Source: Alisma plantago-aquatica (Eukaryota > Streptophyta > Magnoliopsida > Alismatales > Alismataceae). From it: a stretch of DNA of 64,000 nucleotides. Below, one piece after another: positions 1 through 11,211 of the stretch. Position numbers and translations under genes: made by a program. The notes under the pieces were generated by a model. The model was not told the origin of the DNA and ran no database searches. It was given only the letters and a program-made list of their open reading frames with translations. Numbering within the stretch: position 1 is the first letter of the stretch; each line of letters begins with the position of its first letter. Location: positions 748,627,556-748,691,555 of the forward strand of contig OY856413.1 in NCBI GenBank assembly GCA_963693085.1, in the 5' to 3' direction.

Positions 1-392
1 ACCTATCCGATCAAAAAGCAGGCTACATATCCATGCCCAGTAATCCACAGGCTATGATTCATCTTCAATTGGTTTTCCACAGAATGAAGGTCTTTACCTC
101 AAATTAACTAGTGTACTGCTGCAGGTTGTCCCCTAAATTTTTATCTAGAAACTTGAATGTCTCAGAGTGATGCTAATTTAATTACTACACGATTTTTTTG
201 GTTGTGCCAAGTGTATTTCATGTATTGACTAATGCTAGCAATTATCATTGTTTAATTGCATTAATGATTTGGACTTTGCCGAAAGTGACAATGATAGTTT
301 CGACTTAGCTTCTCACCCAGGATCCAATTTGCACTACTTTAGCTTGTTACTTGTTAGAGATGGTTGCTTATGCCTTTAGTTTTCAGCTTTGA
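1..392. other. Non-coding sequence, possible gene end
   Basis: No exon can be supported here. The first ~115 bases give a short open stretch on the plus strand, followed by T-rich sequence that looks like a 3' untranslated region (positions ~130-260). It could be the last exon of a gene whose body lies left of the window, but no family is recognised. Confidence 0.15.
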
Positions 393-1592
393 GCTGCGTT
401 TACGTGGTGACAAAATACATGATGATGGTGATAGTGGCAGTGACGGTGATGGTGGTGGTGAAATTGTTAAAAATTGTTGTTTGGTAACACATGCATGGTG
501 ATGGAGAAAGGGATGGGAAAATACTTAAAAATTGTTGTTTGTTACATGGTTATGGGGATAGGGATAGGGAACTTTTTTTATAGAAAACACCTCATACAAG
601 TATAAATTATATTTATCAAACACCTCATACATGAAAATTTCTTTTGGCATGAATAAGACAAACATTCTATCATCAAATTTTAGTATGGGTATGAACTATT
701 TAATTTAAAGAAATATCAAGGAGACTCTTTCACATGCAGGTTCTATTTCTTAACAATCATTGCGGAAAAAATATTTGCAGGAAACTTAATCTTGGAGGGA
801 AAAAGGTGTGGCGGGAGACGTTGTCTTGGAGGAAAAATTTGTTATGGAAAACTTTTTCTTGGAGGGAGAAGATTTGACGGGAAAGTTTGTCTTGCAGAAA
901 AAAATGTTTAGCAGGAAACTTTATCTTGGAGGGAAAAATGTGTGGCGGAAAACGTTGTCTTGGAGAAAAAAAATGTGTCTTGGAGGAAAAAGGTGTGGCT
1001 GGAAACTTTTTCTTGGAGGGGAAAAAAGTGTGGTGGAAACGTTATCTTGAAAGGAAAAAGGTGTCTTGTAGGGAAAAGGTGTGACGGGAAATTTTGTCTT
1101 TGAGGGAAAAAACTTGTCTTGGAGAGAAACATTGGAGTGGGAAATTATTTTGAAAAGGGAACTTTTTAACAAAAAAGAAATATTTTTAGTTGGTAATGGG
1201 TACATTAACAAAATAAAATAAGAAATCATGGGAGGAAAATTTTACTCGGAGAAATAAGATACATAAATAGAGAGCAAAATAAGTTTTGGTGAGAAACCAA
1301 AATTTGTTGGCGGGAAAGAAATCTTGGAGGGAAACACGTGGCCTAGAGAAGGAAAAATATAGTGGAATTTTTCTTTGCACATATGTGCATATATTAATGG
1401 AGACAAATTTTTTGAGAGAAACTTTTTTCACCATCATTCACCATGTTTTTCCATGGGGACAAAAACAGGCCAAAATTCACCATGGATTCTACCATGGAAA
1501 AATTCCCTATTGACATCACCATGCTTACCAAACAGCCTTTTTTATTTCATCATGATTCCTCTCTCCATGATTCACCACGTACCAAACGCAGC
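393..1592. mobile_element. Fold-back-like DNA element with imperfect terminal inverted repeats
   Basis: The left end (from ~394, CTGCGTTTACGTGGTGA) and the reverse complement of the right end (from ~1591, CTGCGTTTGGTACGTGGTGA) match apart from a 3-base gap. The similarity resumes further in: GGTAACACATGCATGGTGATG near 484 faces a GGTAAGCATGGTGATG copy near 1535. The ends are rich in CACCATG/CATGGTG on opposite strands. The interior holds a purine-rich degenerate repeat. No transposase is present and no clear target duplication was found, so the superfamily is not assigned. The element would be non-autonomous. Confidence 0.4.
780..1160. repeat. Degenerate minisatellite of ~33-36 bp units
   Basis: About ten imperfect units share the core CTTGGAGGGAAAA followed by GTGTGGCGGGAAA and a short T-rich stretch. 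Unit length varies through indels. Weaker units continue to ~1340. The strand asymmetry (purines on the plus strand) leaves long open frames in several phases, which explains the spurious reading frames here. It lies inside the fold-back-like element. Confidence 0.75.
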
Positions 1593-2295
1593 CCTAGAGG
1601 GAAAGCAGTGCTTCATTATAAAGGAAGTGTCTTTTATGTTGGGTTGTCCTTACTTGATTTGTGAATTTATTTTGTTGGTTTTTGGAGTCTCTAGATGGGC
1701 CTGGTTGTCTGATGTACTCTAGCGGAAGTGGGTTTTAATGAATTGTTAACTATGTAAATTAAGGACTAGTTTTAGTGATCCATGAACATGAGTCCATTGG
1801 TCAAGGCATAGGTCATGTAGGAATCTTGTTTTAGTGGTCCATGCAAGAGCCAGCCATGTACATATTAAAGAAAATCGTCCTATTTACACAAGTGTTTGTG
1901 CTACGTATTACTACAATTAAGTCATTTTTTCAACTCCTTATCTTTATATTACCATTTATTTATAAATATACATGCTGAATCGGTGTTTAGTAATTCTAAA
2001 AGTCATTTCTTAATTCTATTCTAATAGTTCAAATTTTTAGCTGTAAAAAGATAAGTGAATCTGAACCCTATCAGGTTTAACTTTTAAGTAAATTACAGGT
2101 CAAGATTAGAAATTCAAGATTTCAGTCCTCTCAACTAAGTTTGGGTTTAATTTTGCAGTCAAGATTAAAGGGTCTTGTAAATGCTTAAGAAGAAGCCTTA
2201 GGCTATGGCATGTCGTTTAAAAAGGAATGGTGGTCTTGGTTAATCTGTGCGGAGAAAGATAGACAGTAGGGAGTTAAAAGCATCGGGATTGCTGC
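1593..2295. other. AT-rich intergenic DNA
   Basis: No coding potential, RNA gene or repeat structure was recognised in this stretch. Confidence 0.4.
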
Positions 2296-2298
2296 TTA

Positions 2299-2406
2299 GG
2301 GCTAATTTAGTTGGGTGTAGTGGGGTGTAGTTTAGTGGGTTCACAATGTAAAAATGTACATTAAACACACACTTTGTCGTCCGACTACACCCTATCAAAC
2401 TGGCCG
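2299..2406. mobile_element. Tourist-like (PIF/Harbinger type) MITE candidate, 108 bp
   Basis: The segment is flanked by TTA on both sides (2296-2298 and 2407-2409). Its ends are imperfect inverted repeats: GGGCTAATTTAGTTGGGTGTAG at the left against CGGCCAGTTTGATAGGGTGTAG reading in from the right, about 16 of 22 matching, with a perfect inner GGGTGTAG. TTA duplications and G-rich termini of this kind are usual for PIF/Harbinger MITEs. It is too short to encode anything. A 3-bp duplication can occur by chance, so the call rests mainly on the inverted repeats. Confidence 0.45.
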
Positions 2407-2475
2407 TTAATAATAAGAGGGAGGGGAAGGATATATATTCTATATGAGGAACCTTTCATGAAACACTAAGACCAG

Positions 2476-2573
2476 GAATGATACGATTTACTGGAAACTA
2501 GTGCATTGTTCTGTGGGATGGAATGATTGATACGATGCACTGGAAACTAGCGTATTGTTCTGTGGGATGGCAT
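2476..2573. repeat. Tandem duplication, 2 x ~49 bp
   Basis: Two adjacent copies contain GATACGAT, then CACTGGAAACTAG or a one-base variant, then ATTGTTCTGTGGGATGG. They differ at a few positions. Confidence 0.8.
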
Positions 2574-4849
2574 TGGGTAGGAAATAACAAATAAAAGGAA
2601 ATAAAAACTTCTCCTATACTTGTCTATGCACATGATGGAATTTTGGTGGTCTTGTGGATAAGGAAACACGGGGAAAGAGAACGGTGAAAGCTGAGCAATG
2701 CATAATTTGTTTGAGACGTGGAGGAGACAATGAGGGGAATGAAGTGGTTGGGGAGTTTGTTTGAGGCATGGAATATAGAGAAGCAGGGAAGCTTAGCAGT
2801 CATTGTGCTTTTGAGAGAGAAAAGGAGACCAGTTGAATGTAGGAGCTGATCGGTTATTCTACTGTGGCGTGAGAAATGAGATCCCATGCCTGCCACTGGA
2901 ATTTTGTTGTCCCACGTTAAGAACTTTTTTCCTTCGGACAGTTATTCAATCAAACAACAGAAAGGGCCACCGTGCCTGATTTATTTATGTTCCCACCTGT
3001 CATCCAATCAACCAAACACAAGTTCATGGTATAGGGATGGAGGATCAGGCAAGGTGGTGAAGAAGCTTAGTTTGAGAGAAACATGGAAATTATTTTCTAG
3101 TAGGAGAAAAAGGTAAACTGGGATGGTGCACAGACTAAGAATGTAGGAGGAACCCAACAGAAAGCATTTCTTTAGGCAGCAAGGGGCTAAAAGGCAAGGT
3201 TGGGCACATTGAGAGCCTTGACCACTTGCAAATTACATTTTAGGCTTTTCCCTCTTTGCATTAATATATTTTATGATAACCAATACCACAAGTATTTTTA
3301 CCCCCATACATATGTTTTGCAGTCATATAGAGGGGTACATACTGTATACATACAATATATATGTACATTATATATATAGACATGGGTAAATCCCTATTAT
3401 AAGCCTCAAAATTTTAAGAGAATCCAAAGCATTATTACTGATTTCTGAGGGATATTAATGCCATAAGCAAGGAAAAAATCAATTCTAAAAATATAAGAGT
3501 TGATATTAGTAAATATAGTTAAAATTTATAGTTGGAAGTCTTTGACAAGATTTGACATAAGTGTTTAATGTTTGATGTGGGTATATTGAGGTTCTTCTTA
3601 TATGCAAGAAGGTTCCAATATAAGCAATATGATCATTTACATTGCAGAGTTAAAACATATAAGGATAACATAATCCCCAAGATGATTAATTGAAAAAGGG
3701 TTAAAACAGAAGCAAACTTAGAAATGGACATCAAGGGTATTAAGCCCTACATGAGGAAATTTGACTTCTAACATGGAAAACCACTATAAGCAAAATTGGA
3801 ACCCTAAAATGGGCGTTAATACCCATGAATAGTTCTGATGAACCATAAATAAAAAGGGCCCAAGGTGCGATTTTCATCAAGGCACCGGTTGAAGCGCACT
3901 ACCAAATGGTCGTAAGCGACCTCTTTTACACTTTTCACAAACCCATTTAGAACCTTGTGATATCTAGCAAGTTACTATAAAGCACGCAATTTGGTTTTTG
4001 GTTTTATTATGCGGAATTTATTATATGAAGGGAATAAACAAAGGCTTATTTAGCCGGTTTATCCCAAGATTTGTAGTAATGATGGATGGCATAAACAAAT
4101 GTCAATTCTATATATTGTGGATTCACACATGCCTCTCCCAACAGTGTTGGCCACTCCCCTGCATCATACATTTTTTTAAAGAAAATAATATGTCGCCAAC
4201 CTAGTGTTTTATTAATGTGACGTACTGAAAAAATCGTCGTTTGTTGCGACATTGCTCACACCACATCCACCTCCATTTAGGTGGCAACTACTTGCTCTCC
4301 CTCTCACCCTGACCCTCCTTCCCTTCCTCTCCCTCTCCCTTCAATACCCTCCTCCTTTCCCTCACGTTTTTACTCATTATGGATAGCATCAACATAAGGG
4401 TGAAAGGATGTGATAGGGATAAACAGTAGGGAGTGAGGAAGCAATAGAAAGGAGCGAGCCGACTGCCGAGGGGGTGGCCATCCTTGCTGGTTAACGTTAG
4501 ACAGCAGCATGTGCAGGCAATTGGAATCACTTGGAGAGGACATCCAAGGCCAATGCGTGTCACATTGGTAGTGGTCAATGAGAATCTAGAGGCGGCAATG
4601 ATCCTTTCTCTCACTCCACCTCCCATGAGAGAGGGTAGCAGTGGAGTAGGACAGTGAGAGGGATCTGGTAGTATTAGATGGTATTCCTGACTATCAAGAA
4701 TAAGAAGTAAATAATTACTAAAGGAATTTATTATTTACAAGTTGGAAGGAAGAGGCAATATACAAAACCTAGGTGGATCATTATATGTCATTTAGAAACA
4801 ACAGTAACAAGAGTTCTCCATGATTGGTATCATTGTTTAAAGTACATAC
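2574..4849. other. Intergenic or large-intron DNA downstream of the carrier exons
   Basis: A consensus splice donor (GTATGT on the minus strand) lies at 4849-4844, so at least the right part is intron 4 of the carrier gene. I searched both strands by eye for the conserved last exons of that gene and did not find them. A pyrimidine-rich tract lies at ~4290-4370. Nothing else is recognised. Confidence 0.4.
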
Positions 4850-6275
4850 CAGCACCTCGATACAAACCCCTTATTCCACGTTGGCAGTATATTTTAGAAA
4901 TGCAATCAACAATCCCCTTATAAGTCTGCTCAGTCTGCACTTGCCATCTGCTGTTTGTTATAGTTGATCCAACAACCTGTTAAGCCAACTCTCAGTAGAA
5001 AACTTCAAAAAACAAATGTGTAAAGCATACATGACAAATACCAATTGTACAAAAATTCAGATTGCAGTTTCACCTGATAAGCAAGTTTTGTGCGAACCAG
5101 GTCAAGAGGGTAAGTAAAAAGAACAGATGTTCCTCCAGATATGGATCCAGACACAAGATCAAGAACAGGACCTTGACCAATGCTAGGGAATCGCAATGAT
5201 ATCCATCTACGATATTGCTCATAAGTCATGTAATGCAGAGCAGCATAAGGCACTATTCTGGCAACACTAGCTCCATTTCCTCTGCAGAGAATATTTACTC
5301 AAACAGACTGTAGGTTTGGAGCAAATTCAGGAAGAGCACCACGAAATGGGTTGGGGAGAATACTTATAGAAACCCAGAACTCCTTCTGTTCGTGCAATCT
5401 TTCGAAATGATCCCAGCAACCCTATACTTTGGAACTCTGCTCTTCGTGTCTGAAAGATCAAAATCAAATCAGCGCACTTATATTGTAGATGAAAAATGCA
5501 AGGTTCGATTTTCCCAGAATCATTGTTAGTCGATCATAATGAGTAAGGATGTCTCTAAGAAACAAGAAGGGTGCACTAAAGGACTCCCTTTGTATTAAAA
5601 AGAAAAAACGTTCTTTGTATACAAGAGTAACTGACACCCTTCATCGTGAGCAAGCAGTTAAACTAAAAGCTAAGAATTCACAACTCTTGAGGGTTAAGTT
5701 GGTAGCAGAATCTAGCTCTTTGTTTTCATTTTCAAAGTTTTACTAAGAAAATCAAATATACACTTTGCATTTTCACTTTTAAGTCCGAAAAGAGCATCAA
5801 GGCGTAATGCATACTACCACTCGAATACAAACTCCTTCACGACTCAACCCTCGCTCCAGCTCCAAACAGAAGGGACAGAGGGACACGAACATCGAGACGA
5901 GAAGAGACGTCAAACATCAAATTGATATCCTCCGGGTAAGGTGACAAATGTAAAACTTTGAGAACAATTGAAGATCACAATAACATAACCCCAACATAAA
6001 AGAAAGAAATGTTGACGAAATTCAAGCTGTGTGTAAACAAAAAAAAAACGCCCGAGTATATTCATGACCTCGAAAGGTGAGAGTGATATGATGCAATCAA
6101 TAACCTGAAAGAGGATCTTGACTCGTTCGAGTGGTGCAACGGCGGTCTTGGCGACGCCGCCAGCAACTCCACCGGCGACGAGCTCCTTCACAAAGATGGG
6201 TACGGAGAGCTCGATTCCCCGTGGAAAGCCACCGGTCGTTGACCCCCCTGCCTCCCTAGCTCTTTCCTCAGCCAT
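4850..6275 (-). CDS. CoAc: Mitochondrial coenzyme A carrier (SLC25 family), exons 1-4 of a partial gene
   Basis: Members of this family bring coenzyme A across the mitochondrial inner membrane (plant CoAc1/CoAc2, yeast Leu5). Minus-strand exons are 6275-6105, 5449-5364, 5281-5074 and 4976-4850. All junctions obey GT-AG and keep frame. The 57-residue first exon starts at ATG 6273-6275 and holds transmembrane segment 1 and the first carrier signature PLERVK. Exon 2 is the matrix loop. Exon 3 (residues ~86-155) includes [18 protein letters not shown] and the second signature PLDLVR. Exon 4 carries GIVDC and RGLYRGAG and ends in phase 1 before a GTATGT donor. About 197 of the usual ~320-340 residues are present. 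The third carrier repeat is absent: either it lies beyond position 1 after a very long intron, or the gene is truncated. The match to plant CoA carriers is close, and other SLC25 members fit less well. Confidence 0.9.
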
Positions 6276-7270
6276 TGAGCGAGCTCAAAGGGAAAGGAGC
6301 GTCGGAGGTGGGGGCCTGGTAAAATTGAAAGAAGAACTCCGGGGAAACAGAAGAAGAGAAGAAGCTTAGATGACCGCGGTCGGGATCGGATGCGATGACC
6401 CGGCAACGTTGAGGCCTTCGCCTGCTACATTTGGACTTTGTGGGAGCAGGAAAGAACGACTTTGATTCTTCGACATGAGAAAAGCAAAATGATATTCTAA
6501 AAAGGAACCGGCATTGAGTACGCACGCACAACAATGATATATTGTATCATTAAAAAGGTAAAATGTGTGTCTCAAGTTAATCACAACCATCGATTTCACA
6601 TAAAACCATATAGCCATTGACCGCATTGCTTCTCTGTTATAAAAAAAAAAGTCCAAGTACATGGCTAAGCGTGGAGTACACGGAGAGGAGGAATGGAAGC
6701 AAAAGTCCACCATTTTAAAGAAGAAATTTAACCTTTAAGATAATCTTTAATTTGTTGCAGTAGTATGTTGCAAAAGCTTCTCTTAATATTGTTTGACTTC
6801 AAGTCTTTAACTCACTCTCCTCTCATATGATTTTCTCAAAAACCAAATTCTTGTTTGAGTCTTGATATATTTATATTGTAAGCCATTAGCATTTAATAGC
6901 TCCCTTCTTGTGAAGGAAATCTCATTAACACCCTTGATTCAGAGCACAATAAGGATTAGCTTCTCCCCATTTCTCTCTTTGTGTCTCTTACTATACTCCA
7001 TTTGCAATCTAATAAACACTTCTTCTTCTCTCTTTCTCAAATAAATAAAAGTTTAGTGAACTGACAATTATTCACCTCCCTCTAATAAATTTTCTAATTA
7101 TAAATGGAATATGATTAACTCTCTCCCTTTAAATCACAACAGATTAATATTTGTTTACCTTCTCTTTTTCTAATTTCTTAAATTACTTATATATATCAAC
7201 TCCACTATAAAAAATAAGACTGTGAATTTAATCAAATATGTGTCATTTTTTCTCTATAAAACATTCAACC
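6276..7270. other. 5' flank of the carrier gene
   Basis: The first ~100 bases upstream of the start codon (to ~6400) are purine- and GC-rich and probably 5' untranslated. No clear TATA box was fixed. Beyond ~6700 the sequence is AT-rich with no gene or repeat recognised. Confidence 0.4.
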
Positions 7271-7287
7271 AATAACACCAAAGTAGT

Positions 7288-7441
7288 CGGCAAGATATGG
7301 TCCAAGTGGTCAAGCAGTGTCCTCTAATAAAGGGACTCGGGTTTGGCTTTTAGAAGACGCCTTGAATTTACCACCCTCCCAGACATCCGGACTCTGCCAC
7401 GGGTTTGAGGGAGGGAGACTAATGTCTCTCCTAATTAAAAA
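7288..7441 (+). mobile_element. SINE-like retroposon with 17-bp target-site duplication
   Basis: The 154-bp segment is bounded by a perfect direct repeat AATAACACCAAAGTAGT at 7271-7287 and 7442-7458. It starts with a tRNA-like head: a box-A-like TGGTCCAAGTGGTC and, about 40 bases on, a box-B-like GGGACTCGGGTTTGG. It ends in a short A-tail (AATTAAAAAA). A long perfect duplication, internal pol III-like promoter boxes and an A-tail together are the hallmark of a tRNA-derived SINE moved by LINE machinery. The family is not recognised. Confidence 0.7.
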
Positions 7442-7679
7442 AATAACACCAAAGTAGTAACAAAAATATTGCCTTCTCCTTCTCTTTTCATACATGTATC
7501 CCAACCTTTTCTATTACTTCTATGGGAGGAACTCAAAACTAACCCTCTCTTATAAACCATTGATTATATCACATTATCTATAAAGTTACAATCATATTAA
7601 TTTTATTTCTCTCTCTTCATCTAATCAATCAATACAATATACTTTCATTTACATTCTCTCTTCATAAATGGAATCTCAT

Positions 7680-7918
7680 TGTCAGTGAGGAGTTGCTCAA
7701 GTCGTATCGGATGGGTAAACCCCTTTCAAGGGAACAAAGTCTGACCCTTGGTTGTGCCCATCAGAATTAATTTATCGTGTTACATATGTTTGCCCACCAT
7801 GTGATCTTAACATCCTATCTAATGGGTAGGTAGTTGAGGAGGGAGAGATTACCCCATTGGGGTTAGTCCAATCATAGCCTTGCCCTGGGGAGATTATCCC
7901 ATATTATGAAAAAAAAAT
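7680..7918 (+). mobile_element. Possible second SINE-like retroposon
   Basis: A GC-richer 240-bp block stands out from AT-rich flanks. It has a box-A-like GTTGCTCAAGTCG near the start, a possible box-B-like stretch ~40 bases on, and ends in a run of eight to nine A. No convincing target duplication was found: AATCTCATT before and AATCATT after are only similar. The call is tentative. Confidence 0.3.
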
Positions 7919-9060
7919 CATTAATTTTAAATTATACCGCATTAATTGCATTGCATTGACCTCTTATCTTTCTCTTTAGAATCAGATTAACTATCATTCC
8001 ACTCTTTATTATCAAACCAATCAAAATCCTAAAAAGTTTTTAGGAACAAACTCCCCTTCGGGTTGTATTGGGATATGTTGATTATTGCATTAGAATCATC
8101 GTTTTTGTATCATGACATCCCTTGGGATGTTATCAGTAGATCTTATACGTTCATGCTTCTTTCTCTCATTCAGTGGCAATTTTTATTGCCTCTTGTCCAA
8201 ATTTGGATATATAATTATGGTTACACTCACATTTTATCATTAAAATGATTCAAGTTTCAAGTTTAATTGTATATCTATATTTGATTTGTTGTAAACTTGT
8301 CATGATTTCACTCATTAGGCAACTTAATTGGGTGGACTAAAAAGTTGAGTGTCAAAATATCTAAAGAGAGACTAATATAAATTTCAAATTTCAATATCTT
8401 TGGTAAATAACATAGACTAAGACCTAATGTGATTGCAAATTCAAAAGGAGGAATATGACATGATAGAGTTAATGGAAAGAGAGGGGGTTATCAATGAAAT
8501 TTCTTTTTTTCCAAAGATAACTGAAAAAGTGTGAGCAAAGGGAGGAGTAAGAAACTAGAAATATTTCTGAAATATGTTGATATAGAAAAAAAGACAAATT
8601 GATGCAATTGACAAGGTGTGGTTTAAAGAGATAGAGTCATAATGAGAGAATATGTTAGAATAGGGTGTAAAAAAGGATTTGGGTTAGAAAACAACATAGT
8701 TGATGCAAAATAGCCCAAACCCAAACTGACCTAGAACTAATTTTTTTTATATGAGGTGGTATACCTAGAGCCAGACCCGATTTAGTAGTGTGTAACCCAA
8801 AACCAAACTTGAATTATATAATTCTCATTAAGTATTCATGATATATAATAACTTGTATCTGATTAGTTTTTGGGTTGACTAAAATTTTCTACATGGGAGA
8901 GTAGAAAATTCACCACCTAGAGCGAACTCAATTTCAATTTGGACATGAACATCCAAACCTGGAACATGCCTAGATTGACAAAATTCAAAATGAAATTAAT
9001 CTTTTTTGGGTCAGACCAGACTGGGTTCATAGGTTCAAACATCTTCTCCCAAACCCAAAA
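7919..9060. other. AT-rich DNA without recognised genes
   Basis: No supported coding region. At ~8690-9060 the text repeatedly uses AACCCAAAC-like words on both strands, suggesting an old, unclassified repeat. The last five bases (CAAAA, 9056-9060) are the target flank of the copia LTR that follows. Confidence 0.35.
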
Positions 9061-9527
9061 TGAAAGAATCACGATAACATCTATACAGTAGGAAGGATGG
9101 TTTGTAGAGACATACCTTGTCCCGAGGCTTGCTCGGCGACATTACCTTGCAGCTTGTGCGGTCTTCACCTCCGGTCTTGGACAGTGTCTGTGCAGCTCCT
9201 GTTCTCACCGGGACTGTCGGGATTGACAGTTGTCCTCCAAGCGGCAAAAGTCTCCCGCCTCTGAAGTAGTCCACACAGACCACCTGGAACTCCGATCTCC
9301 TTGTCCCATAAGGAATCGAAAGGAGTCACACCCTCATGTCGGCGTACTAGTCACCGACACACTCTCCTGCCACCAGTCACTTTTCTATAGTTGTCTTTCC
9401 CTTATTGTGCCTCCCTTATCAGGTAGCACTTGCTCAGACTCTCTCGGTTACCACAACCAGAGAGAATGATAATTTTGTAGAGCAACTGGTGTTCTGAGTT
9501 GTTGTTTCTGAGAAGCCCCCAATACCC

Positions 9528-9537
9528 CTATATATAG
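9528..9537 (-). promoter_or_regulatory. TATA box of the copia LTR
   Basis: The minus strand reads CTCCTATATATAGGGG about 1.67 kb into the LTR. It is followed downstream by GC-richer sequence consistent with the R/U5 part and the start of the element's transcript. Confidence 0.5.
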
Positions 9538-9619
9538 GAGGGTTATGGGACAGGGTTCTCTACCCCGGGCAATAGGGGACTAAAGAAGGAGTAGAAGGGT
9601 TCGAGATTTTCCATAAAAC

Positions 9620-10085
9620 AACCAACTGCTCCACCTGAACCGATCATTTCAAGCATGAAACGATCGGTTGGGGACCTGAGCTGATCAGTTCACACCTGAA
9701 CCGGTCGGTTGGGACACCTGAGCCGATCGATTCACTTCTGAGCTGATCGGTTCGGTCCTGGTCCAACTCAAATTGACTTTCATATTTGTTTCCAACTAAT
9801 CAAATATTAATCCTTGTCCAAATCGAATTTGTACAAGTGAAACAAATTGTATTTGCAAAAAGAATTTTCTGACTTTCCAAACGATCTCGGTTGGTCACAT
9901 GAATCGACCGATTCAACAATTGAGTCGATCGTCTCATTGATACATGAGTCGATCATCTCACCAGTTGAGTCGATCGGTTCACCAACCTGAGCTGATCGGT
10001 TCAACACATGAGTCGATCGGTTGGGAGTGCAGATTGTGCAAAATCAGTCAATTGCAGTTTTAATCAATCCGATACTCTAATCAAT
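9620..10085. repeat. Array of CCGATCGG-type palindromic words inside the copia LTR
   Basis: A dozen or more imperfect copies of a 20-34 base unit, roughly ACCTGAGCCGATCGGTTCA, follow one another with spacing changes. Variants include GAGTCGATCGGTTC and AATCGACCGATTC. Each core is a short palindrome. The array lies upstream of the LTR TATA box on the element's strand, so a regulatory role is possible but not shown. Confidence 0.7.
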
Positions 10086-11211
10086 CGGTCCAACACCTTG
10101 AACACTATGATATTGACCTATCAATTGATTGAGTCTTTAATTGAACTACGAAACTCCTTTAGCAATCAATCTAAACATAGTTTGTGGATAAACTCCTCTT
10201 CCAAGTTAAATCCTATGTGTGTGACCCTACAGGTCCATTTCACGTTGGCAGTGAAAGTCTATAACACTTATGACTTCACAAGCAAAGAGTGGTGCCTAGT
10301 CACACATCAGTGCTACCCAAGTAAAAAAGAAAAGTTGGAGAACAACTTTCAATCCTACAATCCGTGAATGGTGTTACAGTGAATGTATAATTCCTTTGTC
10401 ACTGATATCCTGAATGAACTCAAGGCATGGAACAGTCATCCTGTCAATGTTCATTCACTTTCTTGACCTTAGAGTAGATTGGAGTAGATATGTATGACAT
10501 CAATATCACATACTGATTCACACATGTGTGCACGCCTATCTCAATCCTACTCATCAAGTGGCCATGGATATCAAACTCCCTCTAGAGGGAAAAATCCCAT
10601 ATCTATCACTCACCCCTCAAAAGCCCCATGTGTCAAAGCCACCCAATCATCACCTTTATAACAACCCATGTTTCAGGACTGCGTTTGATGATGTCAAAGT
10701 GTACCCAACAACATGTATTGAGTGTAGTGATTTCAGGTCAAAGAATCACACTCACCACCATTACTGTGAGAACTGACTGTGACTACCATGTCATGGTTCC
10801 ATGTGTCAAACTCACGGTGGGTCTGTCCGGTATACTTGTTCTCTAACAAGTACCTATGTGTTTGGTTTGATATCTCCATATCATGACTAACGAGATTCTA
10901 TCATCAACCAACACCACAATCTAGTCTTGTGTGTCATTGTTGTCTATCTACCTTCCACAATGACATCCGACTAGGGACATAATAAGAGTGTACAAACTCT
11001 TAGCATCTGTATGATCTCACCGTTCAGGTCCTGAAACTGAAAGCATACGTCATTGAGTACTGTCATTCTTTAGACATTCAATCTGTTCTATCATTACCTC
11101 ATATGACTGAACCTGAAAGAATTGGAAGCTTGCCTTTGATGCTTATCAAATCAATCTTAATGTATCCCACCAATCATCCCATGATTGGCTCTCAGGGCAT
11201 ACATACCAACA

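Larger units (their letters stand above)
9061..11211 (-). repeat. 3' LTR of a Ty1/copia element, 2.15 kb
   Basis: Read on the minus strand the block begins TGTTGGTATGTATGCCCTGAG at 11211 and ends in ...GATTCTTTCA at 9061, the TG...CA form of an LTR. Immediately outside its start is the polypurine tract GCAAGTGGGAGTC, the form typical of plant copia elements whose LTR begins TGTTGG..ATGCCCT. A TATA box, a GC-rich U5-like part and an array of CCGATCGG words lie inside. The internal domain continues to the right (11,212-12,845) and is cut by the CACTA element. No partner LTR was found. Confidence 0.75.

Noticed and set aside
808..1229. Overlapping 65-102 codon frames on both strands
   Set aside because: They are by-products of the purine-rich minisatellite, which lacks stops in several phases. 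Their products are low-complexity and resemble no protein.
4288..4626. 112-codon minus-strand frame near the carrier gene
   Set aside because: It crosses a pyrimidine-rich tract, has no recognisable domain and lies in what is probably an intron.
6118..6406. Plus-strand and alternate-frame proteins opposite the carrier exon 1
   Set aside because: They are antisense or shifted readings of the GC-rich first exon and leader of the CoA carrier, whose own frame and splice sites are clear.
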